From positions 1-7,427 of the forward strand of contig CATJWA010000248.1 in the NCBI GenBank assembly GCA_949744025.1: a DNA stretch of 7,427 nt, written 5' to 3'. Positions 1 to 5,992 of the stretch are shown here, piece after piece. Made by a program: the position numbers and the translations under genes. Positions within the stretch are counted from its first letter, which is position 1. Every line of letters starts with the position of its first letter. The notes below the pieces were generated by a model. The model searched no databases. It saw only the letters and a program-made list of their open reading frames with translations, and was not told the origin of the DNA. The stretch comes from an uncultured Eubacteriales bacterium. GTDB lineage: Bacteria; Bacillota; Clostridia; Oscillospirales; Oscillospiraceae.

Positions 1-250
1 GGCCGCGGCCAACGGCACAATAATAGTCGTATGCACCCAGTGCCTGCGCGGCTCGGTTCGTCTCGGCGCATATGAGACCAGCAGCGCGCTGCGTCAGGCC
101 GGCGCGGTCAGCGGTTATGACATGACCGTTGAAGCAGCCGTGGCAAAGCTGTACTATCTGTTCGGTCTCGGCCTTCCGGCGGAAGAAATACGCCGGCTTA
201 TGGAAAGCGATTTGCGCGGCGAGCTGACAAAATTTAAGACGGATAACTGA
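1..250 (+). CDS. ansA: Type I L-asparaginase, C-terminal part (5' truncated by window)
   Basis: This is the last 82 codons of a gene that begins before the window; the reading frame starts at position 2 and ends at TGA 248-250. The enzyme would hydrolyse L-asparagine to aspartate and ammonia in the cytoplasm. The visible part contains a TQCLRGSV segment, then an AYETSSALRQAGAVSGYDMT segment, then AAVAKLYYLFG, and ends with a LRGELT motif. This order closely matches the C-terminal domain of cytoplasmic type I asparaginases such as E. coli AnsA (TQC..G.V...Y, G.DMT.EA, KL.YL, NLRGELT). The catalytic threonines lie in the N-terminal domain and are outside the window, so activity cannot be judged. 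The related archaeal GatD subunit shares this fold, but a bacterial setting favours asparaginase. There is no clear terminator before sleB 57 bases downstream, so read-through is possible. Confidence 0.88.
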   Translation, partial: AAANGTIIVVCTQCLRGSVRLGAYETSSALRQAGAVSGYDMTVEAAVAKLYYLFGLGLPAEEIRRLMESDLRGELTKFKTDN

Positions 251-270
251 AATTGCTCCATGGCAGACTA

Positions 271-298
271 TCCTTAGTTTCAATAATAAAGCTAAGGA
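271..298 (+). promoter_or_regulatory. Hairpin covering the sleB ribosome binding site
   Basis: TCCTTAGTTT at 271-280 can pair with AAGCTAAGGA at 289-298 (10 pairs including one G-U), leaving an 8-base loop, CAATAATA. The right arm contains most of the Shine-Dalgarno sequence AAGGAG (294-299) of sleB. In a transcript reading through from the asparaginase gene this stem would hide the ribosome binding site. Five T residues at 303-307 follow four bases after the stem, so a weak terminator is an alternative reading. A poor sigma-G-like -10 (CAGACTA, 264-270) would start transcription near 277, which would remove most of the left arm, but no correctly spaced -35 is visible. The pairing is seen directly; the regulatory role is inference. 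Confidence 0.5.
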
Positions 299-307
299 GC
301 GATTTTT

Positions 308-979
308 ATGAGCGGCAGGAAAAAACTGTGTATGGCGCTTCTGGTAGTGTTCCTGGTGAACATACTGGTGATATGCTTTATCCAGAGCGCCGAGGCGGCC
401 CCCTATAAAAGAGGCAGCACCGGCTCGGTCGTCAGTCAGATTCAAACCAAGCTCAAGGCCTGGGGATATTATTCCTCCGGAGTGGACGGAGTATACGGCA
501 GTAAAACCGAGGCGGCCGTCAAAAGCTTTCAAAAGAAAAACGGCCTCACGGCCGACGGAGTGGCAGGCTCAAAAACCCTTGCGGCCATGGGGATAAACGA
601 CACAAGCGGCTCGGCGGCCACCAGCGGCTCGTCCGACGTGGCCCTGCTGGCGCGGCTGATATCCGCCGAGGCCCGCGGTGAGCCATACGCCGGTCAGGTC
701 GCTGTCGGCGCTGTGGTGCTGAACCGGATGGAGCATCCCTCCTTCCCCAACACCATGTCCGGCGTTATATATCAGTCCGGCGCTTTCACCTGCGTGACAG
801 ACGGGCAGTTCAATCAGCCCGTGGCGGACAGCTGCTATCAGGCTGCGCGCGACGCGCTCAACGGCAGCGACCCGTCCGGCGGCGCGATATATTACTTCAA
901 CCCCGTCACCGCCACAAGCAAATGGATATGGTCCCGCCCTCTTATCGTGACCATAGGAAAACACCGCTTCTGCTCATAA
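308..979 (+). CDS. sleB: Spore cortex-lytic enzyme SleB (peptidoglycan hydrolase)
   Basis: This 223-residue protein is predicted to degrade spore cortex peptidoglycan during germination. SleB of Bacillus is a lytic transglycosylase acting on muramic-delta-lactam-containing cortex. It has a hydrophobic signal segment (about residues 7-26) with an AEA|A cleavage site near residue 30. A peptidoglycan-binding repeat domain spans about 34-94 (RGSTGSVVSQIQTKL, GVDGVYGSKTEAAVKSFQ), followed by a Ser/Gly-rich linker (about 98-110). A Hydrolase_2 catalytic domain runs from 112 to the end. The catalytic glutamate is expected at E121 in the SAEARGEPYAGQVAVGAVVLNR region, and the C-terminus TIGKHRFCS is typical of the family. 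The start has AAGGAG eight bases upstream. The usual partner gene ypeB is not adjacent: a terminator and an alcohol dehydrogenase follow. Expression in the forespore is expected from the family, but the promoter seen here is unconvincing. Confidence 0.95.
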   Translation: MSGRKKLCMALLVVFLVNILVICFIQSAEAAPYKRGSTGSVVSQIQTKLKAWGYYSSGVDGVYGSKTEAAVKSFQKKNGLTADGVAGSKTLAAMGINDTSGSAATSGSSDVALLARLISAEARGEPYAGQVAVGAVVLNRMEHPSFPNTMSGVIYQSGAFTCVTDGQFNQPVADSCYQAARDALNGSDPSGGAIYYFNPVTATSKWIWSRPLIVTIGKHRFCS

Positions 980-997
980 AGGCAGCGCGCTGTTCTT

Positions 998-1031
998 AAA
1001 AGTCTCCTCCTTTCCCATGGAGGAGGCTTTT
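998..1031 (+). terminator. Intrinsic terminator after sleB
   Basis: GTCTCCTCC (1002-1010) pairs with GGAGGAGGC (1019-1027) with one G-U pair and an 8-base loop. AAAA before the stem and TTTT after it (1028-1031) extend the helix and supply a short U tract. It lies 19 bases after the sleB stop codon. The U tract is short, so termination may be incomplete. Confidence 0.8.
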
Positions 1032-1081
1032 CACGATTATCGGCAAAATTCACAAGATGCCAAATTATTTTCAGCTCTGTC

Positions 1082-1194
1082 TTGTATGGAACACAAAATT
1101 TTCTTGTATCCGCTTCAAGACTTGTTTATTTATTGTATATCGGTCGGCGTGTTATACTTGACATAGTGCGGATGCTCCCGCTTCCGCGTATAGT
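1082..1194 (+). promoter_or_regulatory. Probable promoter region of the iron-containing alcohol dehydrogenase
   Basis: This AT-rich stretch sits between the sleB terminator and the alcohol dehydrogenase. It holds a -10-like TATACT (1153-1158), three copies of TTGTAT (1082-1087, 1114-1119, 1133-1138) and a related TTGTTT (1122-1127). A perfect TTGACA (1158-1163) is present, but the nearest -10-like hexamer, TATAGT (1189-1194), is 25 bases away, which is too far for sigma-A. No single -35/-10 pair has ideal spacing, so the exact promoter is not assigned. Confidence 0.35.
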
Positions 1195-1208
1195 GAATAA
1201 CATACATC

Positions 1209-1214
1209 AGGAGG
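1209..1214 (+). promoter_or_regulatory. Ribosome binding site that sets the alcohol dehydrogenase start
   Basis: AGGAGG (followed by T) ends eight bases before ATG 1223. This near-perfect Shine-Dalgarno fixes the start there, although the frame stays open upstream to about 1082. Confidence 0.9.
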
Positions 1215-1222
1215 TAATTATC

Positions 1223-2383
1223 ATGGCATTTCAGTATAACCAGCTGGTCCCCGTTCTTTTTGGCAACGGCGCTATTGACCAGCTCGGCGAAAAGGTCAAG
1301 GAGCTCGGCTGCAAAAAGGTCATCTGCGTATACGACGGCGGCGTGAAGGCCGCAGGTATTGCCCCCAGAGCCGAGCAGAGCCTCAAGAACGCCGGCGTGG
1401 ATTATGTCGTCTATGACAAAATCACCGCCGACCCCACGGACGTTCTCGTCAATGAGTGCGGCAAGCTCGCCATCGATGCAGGCGTTGACGGCTTTGTCGC
1501 CGTCGGCGGCGGCTCAAGCATGGACTGCGCGAAAGCCGCGTCCCTGCTGCTCAACCATCCCGCGCCTATTGAGCAGTATTTCACCGCTCCCCCCAGCTTC
1601 TATGAGTGCTGCGTGCCTGTGATTCACGTACCCACCACAGCCGGCACCGGCAGCGAGTGCACCCAGGTAGCCGTTATCACGAAGTCTGAGGACCACTCCA
1701 AGCCCTCTGTTTTTATGCACAGCTCCCTTGCCATTGTTGACCCCGAGCTGACGCTCACCGTTCCTCCGACGGTTACTGCCAATACCGGACTGGATGCATT
1801 CACCCACGCCGCCGAGGCCATAACCGCCAAGGGCCGCAACCCGCGCAGCGAGCTGCTGGCCAAGGCCGCTATCGAAAAGATTGCCAAATACCTTCCCGTC
1901 GCCGTTAAGGACGGAAAAAATCTTGAGGCCCGCTATGAGCTGTGCCTGGCCGCCAACTGGGCCGGCATCGCTTTCGCCGACACCGACTGCCACCTCGGCC
2001 ACAACCTTGCCGACGGCATCTCCGTGACCTTCCACACTCCTCACGGCCTCAACTGCATTCTCGTCAACCCCGAGCTGATGAAGCTGTGCACCGCCGCCGT
2101 TCCCGAAAAGGTTCAGGTCGTCGGAGAGGCTCTTGGCGTTGAGTTCACCGGCAGCGAGAGCGCCGCGGAGATAGGCGAAAAAACCGCCGCCGCCGTCCGC
2201 GCCCTGATGAAGACCTGCGGCATCAAGGGGCCGAAGGACCTCGGCATGGACCGCGCACAGTTTATCGACTGCTACAAAATGGCCATGGAGATAGACCTTG
2301 GCCTGCGTTTGAACTGTCCTGTGGATGTAACCGCTGAAATGGTTCGCGATATTTACGAAAAGGTTTACGAAAACTACAACTGA
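1223..2383 (+). CDS. Iron-containing alcohol dehydrogenase (NAD(P)-dependent, group III)
   Basis: This cytoplasmic oxidoreductase of 386 residues has the usual length for group III (Fe-type) alcohol dehydrogenases, which interconvert alcohols and aldehydes or ketones with NAD(P). The N-terminal nucleotide-binding part contains GGGSSMD (residues 95-101) and PTTAGTGSE (137-145). The C-terminal helical domain carries the four expected metal ligands: D191 and H195 (LDAFTH), H260 (LGHNLAD) and H274 (HTPHGLN), equivalent to D196, H200, H263 and H277 of E. coli FucO. The start at ATG 1223 follows a strong AGGAGG; an in-frame extension of 47 codons upstream lacks a ribosome binding site and reads through promoter-like DNA. 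Codons favour C at the third position strongly (GCC, GGC, ACC, CTC), suggesting high expression. The gene appears monocistronic, with its own terminator. Candidates include butanol/ethanol, 1,3-propanediol, lactaldehyde or 4-hydroxybutyrate dehydrogenase; the substrate cannot be decided from sequence and context. Confidence 0.95.
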   Translation: MAFQYNQLVPVLFGNGAIDQLGEKVKELGCKKVICVYDGGVKAAGIAPRAEQSLKNAGVDYVVYDKITADPTDVLVNECGKLAIDAGVDGFVAVGGGSSMDCAKAASLLLNHPAPIEQYFTAPPSFYECCVPVIHVPTTAGTGSECTQVAVITKSEDHSKPSVFMHSSLAIVDPELTLTVPPTVTANTGLDAFTHAAEAITAKGRNPRSELLAKAAIEKIAKYLPVAVKDGKNLEARYELCLAANWAGIAFADTDCHLGHNLADGISVTFHTPHGLNCILVNPELMKLCTAAVPEKVQVVGEALGVEFTGSESAAEIGEKTAAAVRALMKTCGIKGPKDLGMDRAQFIDCYKMAMEIDLGLRLNCPVDVTAEMVRDIYEKVYENYN

Positions 2384-2402
2384 GGCTGAGACAAATACAC
2401 AG

Positions 2403-2436
2403 ATAGGCTTCCTCCTATGGAGGAAGCCTATATTTT
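2403..2436 (+). terminator. Strong intrinsic terminator after the alcohol dehydrogenase
   Basis: ATAGGCTTCCTCC (2403-2415) pairs perfectly with GGAGGAAGCCTAT (2419-2431) around a 3-base loop, TAT, giving a 13-bp stem followed by ATTTTA. It begins 19 bases after the dehydrogenase stop codon. Confidence 0.92.
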
Positions 2437-2510
2437 ACATATTGGCAGAGATACTGTTTTGTTCCGCCCACTCGACTTTGTATACATGATGTTGAGGCTA
2501 ACTGCTTGTT

Positions 2511-2547
2511 TTTATAATTCAAATGTGCTATGATATAATATTATATC
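2511..2547 (+). promoter_or_regulatory. Extended -10 promoter of cls, overlapped by a 16-bp palindrome
   Basis: TGATATAAT (2531-2539) is a perfect extended -10 element (TG, one base, TATAAT 2534-2539). A modest -35, TTTATA (2511-2516), lies at 17-base spacing. The predicted transcript start is near 2546, about 32 bases before the cls start codon. The -10 lies in a perfect 16-bp palindrome, GATATAAT/ATTATATC (2532-2547), which could be an operator half-site pair or simply a consequence of AT richness. Confidence 0.7.
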
Positions 2548-2577
2548 TTCATTTGCATTCGGATTGGAGGCTGTACA

Positions 2578-4149
2578 ATGGACGAGGAGAGAAGCGGGCT
2601 TTATCTGCTTAAACAGGGACACAAAGGGCTCATGCGCGCCATATTCAGCCGGCTTGGTCTCATACTCCTTCTGCTGCTCCTTCAGGTTGCCTTTCTTGGC
2701 TTTGTTATACTGCGTTTCGGACAATATACGCCGCATTTGGTCGCAGTCTCCATTGTCTTTACCGTAACCATGGTGCTCTATCTCATAAACAGCAAAATCG
2801 ACCCAACCGGAAAAATCACCTGGCTTATCATTATCATGCTCTTTCCCCTTCCCGGCGCTGTTCTGCTGCTTTACACGCAGACCGAAATCGGACACCGCGC
2901 GATGAAAAAGCGGCTGCTTATGCTGAATATCGACACCCGCGGGAGCATCCCGCAATCGGAAGAAACTCTGCGGCGCCTGAGCAAGGACAACCCTGCCGCG
3001 GCCAGCCTGACACACTACATCTGCCGGACCGGCTGCTATCCTGTCTATGACTGCACACAGACAACCTATTTCCCCTCCGGTGAGAGCAAATTCAAGGCCC
3101 TGCTCCGCGAGCTGGAGGGTGCAAAGCATTTTATTTTCCTTGAATACTTCATCATCCGCGAGGGCTATATGTGGAGCCGTATACTTGAAATACTCGCGCG
3201 CAAGGTCAAAAGCGGCGTTGAGGTACGTGTTATATACGACGGCACCTGCGAATTTTCCACTCTGCCGCATGATTACCCGAAACGCTTGGAATTTTTGGGG
3301 ATAAAGTGCAAGATTTTCTCCCCGCTGACCCCATTTATCTCAACGCATTACAACTACCGCGACCATCGAAAGATACTTGTCATAGACGGACACACGGCCT
3401 TTACCGGCGGTGTAAATTTAGCCGACGAATATATAAACCGCACCGAGCGCTTCGGCCACTGGAAGGACGCCGCGCTCATGCTCAAGGGCGAGGCAGTTAA
3501 GAGCTTCACGCTGATGTTCCTGCAAATGTGGAGCATCGATGACAGCAATCCGGAGTTCGGGCGTTACCTTTCCATGCCATCGCGTCCGCCTGAGAAAACC
3601 GAGGGATATGTCATCCCCTTCGGCGACTGCCCACTGGACGCCGACAAGGTCGGCGAGCATGTTTACATGGACATACTCAACCGTGCGCAAAGCTATGTTC
3701 ATATCATGACTCCCTACCTCATTATGGACGGAGAGATGGAGTGCGCCGTCAGGTTCGCGGCAGAGCGCGGAGTGGACGTGTCCATCATTCTGCCCGGCAT
3801 ACCGGACAAGGCAATCCCCTACGCCCTGGCCTGGACGCATTATGCCTCACTTCTTGCCTCGGGAGTTCGAATTTACGAATATACCCCCGGCTTCGTACAC
3901 ACAAAGGTCTTTGTCAGCGACGATGACACTGCCGTCGTCGGCACCATAAACCTTGACTACCGAAGCTTGTACCACCATTTCGAGTGTGCTGCATATATGA
4001 CCGGCACCTCCTGTATCAGCGATGTTGAGCGTGATTTTCAGCAGACACTGAAAAAATGCCGCCAGATAACGCCGGAGAATCTGAGCAACGTACCATGGAC
4101 GAGAAAAATTGTTGGCTTTGTGATGAAGGCAGTCGCGCCGCTGCTGTAA
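2578..4149 (+). CDS. cls: Cardiolipin synthase (phospholipase D superfamily)
   Basis: This membrane enzyme of 523 residues is predicted to condense two phosphatidylglycerol molecules into cardiolipin and glycerol. The N-terminus has hydrophobic stretches at about residues 24-46, 54-71 and 80-99 (PLDc_N-type anchor region, including GKITWLIIIMLFPLPG). Two phospholipase D motifs follow. The first is H263-R-K265 with D270 and a downstream GGVN (277-280). The second is H441-T-K443 with D448 and the downstream GTINLDYRS. Both HKD motifs are intact, so the enzyme should be active. Length and layout match bacterial ClsA-type synthases of Gram-positives. GGAGG at 2566-2570 supports the ATG at 2578. 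It has its own promoter just upstream and probably shares its transcript with the small membrane protein gene 50 bases downstream. Intact two-domain architecture and the membrane anchor argue against a plain phospholipase D or transphosphatidylase. Confidence 0.95.
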   Translation: MDEERSGLYLLKQGHKGLMRAIFSRLGLILLLLLLQVAFLGFVILRFGQYTPHLVAVSIVFTVTMVLYLINSKIDPTGKITWLIIIMLFPLPGAVLLLYTQTEIGHRAMKKRLLMLNIDTRGSIPQSEETLRRLSKDNPAAASLTHYICRTGCYPVYDCTQTTYFPSGESKFKALLRELEGAKHFIFLEYFIIREGYMWSRILEILARKVKSGVEVRVIYDGTCEFSTLPHDYPKRLEFLGIKCKIFSPLTPFISTHYNYRDHRKILVIDGHTAFTGGVNLADEYINRTERFGHWKDAALMLKGEAVKSFTLMFLQMWSIDDSNPEFGRYLSMPSRPPEKTEGYVIPFGDCPLDADKVGEHVYMDILNRAQSYVHIMTPYLIMDGEMECAVRFAAERGVDVSIILPGIPDKAIPYALAWTHYASLLASGVRIYEYTPGFVHTKVFVSDDDTAVVGTINLDYRSLYHHFECAAYMTGTSCISDVERDFQQTLKKCRQITPENLSNVPWTRKIVGFVMKAVAPLL

Positions 4150-4188
4150 AGAAATGACAGCAGCCACGGGGCATACAATTCTCATAAC

Positions 4189-4194
4189 AGGAGG
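4189..4194 (+). promoter_or_regulatory. Ribosome binding site of the small membrane protein gene
   Basis: AGGAGG lies five bases before ATG 4200. It is one of the strongest Shine-Dalgarno sequences in the window and is the main reason to accept this short reading frame as a gene. Confidence 0.8.
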
Positions 4195-4199
4195 CTTAT

Positions 4200-4406
4200 A
4201 TGAACAGCAAAGGCAGAAGAACATATCGAATTATTCTCAGTATATTGGCGCTGATACTCAGCGCCTTATCGTCAAGCATAGCATACGGCTTCCTGGGTGC
4301 TACTGGTTGGTCCTTCGCAACAAGATTTTTTATTGGTCTCATACTTCTGGAATCACCAGTAGCTGCGTTTTTATTGGTAATGGAATTATTCAGAAAGGAA
4401 AAATGA
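4200..4406 (+). CDS. Small two-helix membrane protein, unknown function
   Basis: I do not recognise this 68-residue protein. It has a basic N-terminus (NSKGRRTYR), a first hydrophobic helix at about residues 11-31, a short connector with two glycines (GFLGATGW), a second hydrophobic helix at about 43-62, and a charged C-terminus (ELFRKEK). The positive-inside rule suggests both ends face the cytoplasm. No signal peptide cleavage site, cysteine or catalytic motif is visible. The start has a strong AGGAGG. The gene begins 50 bases after cls with no terminator between, so the two are probably co-transcribed, and a terminator follows 38 bases after its stop. The DNA is visibly more AT-rich than its neighbours. 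A role linked to cardiolipin synthase or the membrane is only inference from position. Confidence 0.72.
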   Translation: MNSKGRRTYRIILSILALILSALSSSIAYGFLGATGWSFATRFFIGLILLESPVAAFLLVMELFRKEK

Positions 4407-4443
4407 AATTTGCGGCCAATTATAGCCGCTTGAGAATTCCAGC

Positions 4444-4484
4444 AAAAAGCTCGGCCCTGACTTTTACAGGTCAGGGCCGCTTTT
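4444..4484. terminator. Bidirectional terminator between convergent operons
   Basis: CGGCCCTGAC (4452-4461) pairs perfectly with GTCAGGGCCG (4470-4479) around an 8-base loop. On the + strand the stem is followed by CTTTT (4480-4484), ending the cls operon. On the - strand the other side reads AGCTTTTT, complement of the A run 4444-4448, ending mgtE. It lies between the stops of the two convergent units. Confidence 0.9.
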
Positions 4485-4510
4485 ATCGCTCTGCATCATG
4501 GTACCAATTC

Positions 4511-5938
4511 CTATACGTGCAGTAGCAGTCTCGCGACTGTGAAATATATCAGCAGCGACACCGAGTCGGTTATCGTGGCTATAAGCGGGCTTGCCATTAC
4601 CGCGGGGTCCACACCCAATTTCTCCGCTGCTATCGGCAACGTGCAGCCCACGGCCTTGGCAAATATGACAACAAACACCATCGTGATACTCACCGTCGCG
4701 GCCACAATCACCGTCACACCATCGTTTCCAAGCACCATGCGGTCCACGGCCAGCATCTTCACAAAATTCACCGCCGCCAGCGCCAGACCGCACAGCACCG
4801 CCACGCGCAGTTCCTTCCAGATAACGCGCAGCACGTCCTCCGGCTCCGTGTCTCCGAGTGATAGGCTTCGTATGACCGCCGTGGAGGACTGTGAACCGGA
4901 GTTTCCTCCTGTTCCCGTAAGCATGGGGATAAAGCCTATAAGCGCCGCCTGAGCCGACAGCGCGTCCTCAAACGAGGTTATTATTATGCTCGTGAAGGTT
5001 GCCGAGAGCATGAGAAAAAGCAGCCAAGGGAAACGGTTTTTGAAAAGCTCCACGATTCCGCTTCTCGAATACGGCTTATCTGACGGCAGCATACCGGCTA
5101 TCTTCTCTATATCCTCGGTCGCCTCCTGCTCGATGACGTCCATAACGTCATCAACCGTGACAATACCGACAAGCCGGTGCTCGCGGTCCACAACAGGAAT
5201 GGCGATAAGGTCATAGTCGGCAAAGATGTCCGAGACCTCCTCCTGGTCATCCGTGGTGGTAGCAAAGATAACCGCATCGTCCATTATGTTCTCGATGACC
5301 TCGTCCTCATCGGCCATTATAAGGTCCTTGACGGTGACGATTCCCTCAAGCTTGCGGTCCGCACTGGTGACAAAGCAGGTATAAATAGTCTCCTTGTCCG
5401 CGCCGATTCGGCGGATACGCGCAAAGGACTCGCGGACGTTCATGTACTTCTTCAGGTCGATGAACTCGGCCGTCATTATGCTGCCGGCTGAGTTTTCTGG
5501 GTATTTCAGATACTGGTTTATAAGCGTTCGTGTCTCGGGCGTGGCAGTACGCATGACACGCTTAACAACGTTGGCGGGAAGTTCCTCCATCAGGTCCACT
5601 GCGTCGTCAACGTACATCTCCTCGATTATGCCGCCCAGCTCAGCGTCCGTTATGGAGTTGATGATGTATTCCTGCTCCGGCGCTTCCAGCTCGGCGAACA
5701 CCTCCGCGCCCTTTTCCTTGGAGAGCATTCGGAATACCTTCGCCATCTGGTGCTGCGGAAGCGTAGCAAGAAATTCTGCGACCTCGAACTCGTCCGTGTC
5801 CTCGAGCTCCTCCTGAAGCTGCTTTAACCGCCGCTCACGCAGCAGGGTGTCCAGCTCGGCTATTCGCCTTTCGCGGACCGATTCGAAATCCCCGCTCTCC
5901 CCCTCCGGCACCGGAGTATAGTTTTCAATTCCTTCCAC
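4511..5938 (-). CDS. mgtE: Magnesium transporter MgtE
   Basis: This 475-residue membrane protein is predicted to be an MgtE-type Mg2+ channel/transporter. The layout is complete. A charged N-terminal helical tail (about 15-50) leads into the MgtE_N superhelix (about 50-150), then a pair of CBS domains (about 151-270, with NSAGSIMTAEFI, LEGIVTVKDLI and LVGIVTVDDVMDVI). A connecting plug-type helix (about 271-300) precedes a membrane domain (about 303-475). The membrane domain carries the family signatures PMLTGTGGNSGSQSS (338-352) and DPAVMASPLIATITD (444-458); the Asp of the latter (D458) is likely the conserved Mg2+-binding pore residue. The start is GTG at 5938-5936; upstream in the same frame TGA is met with no other start, and GGGCGGTGA gives only a modest ribosome binding site. 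It lies 54 bases after ahcY and is probably read from the ahcY promoter. No M-box riboswitch fits in that gap. In MgtE proteins the N and CBS domains sense cytosolic Mg2+ and close the pore. Confidence 0.95.
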   Translation of the reverse strand: MEGIENYTPVPEGESGDFESVRERRIAELDTLLRERRLKQLQEELEDTDEFEVAEFLATLPQHQMAKVFRMLSKEKGAEVFAELEAPEQEYIINSITDAELGGIIEEMYVDDAVDLMEELPANVVKRVMRTATPETRTLINQYLKYPENSAGSIMTAEFIDLKKYMNVRESFARIRRIGADKETIYTCFVTSADRKLEGIVTVKDLIMADEDEVIENIMDDAVIFATTTDDQEEVSDIFADYDLIAIPVVDREHRLVGIVTVDDVMDVIEQEATEDIEKIAGMLPSDKPYSRSGIVELFKNRFPWLLFLMLSATFTSIIITSFEDALSAQAALIGFIPMLTGTGGNSGSQSSTAVIRSLSLGDTEPEDVLRVIWKELRVAVLCGLALAAVNFVKMLAVDRMVLGNDGVTVIVAATVSITMVFVVIFAKAVGCTLPIAAEKLGVDPAVMASPLIATITDSVSLLIYFTVARLLLHV

Positions 5939-5992
5939 ACTCTCACCGCCCTTTCATACGTCGAGCTGCTTGCCCGGCGTATCGGCTTTAAC

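Noticed and set aside
1158..1194. TTGACA with TATAGT as a sigma-A promoter
   Set aside because: The spacer is 25 bases, well outside the 16-18 base range.
1082..1222. 47-codon N-terminal extension of the alcohol dehydrogenase
   Set aside because: It has no ribosome binding site, runs through promoter-like AT-rich DNA, and family members begin at the residue that follows the AGGAGG-ATG at 1223.
1514..2044. Open frame on the - strand opposite the alcohol dehydrogenase
   Set aside because: Low-complexity Gly/Val/Ala-rich translation typical of antisense to a biased gene; no supporting signals.
4154..4525. Overlapping + strand frame of 123 codons across the small membrane protein gene
   Set aside because: It has no good ribosome binding site, runs through the terminator hairpin into the 3' end of mgtE, and competes with the well-signalled frame starting at 4200.
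5939..5992. M-box magnesium riboswitch before mgtE
   Set aside because: The 54-base gap is far too short for an M-box of well over 100 bases.
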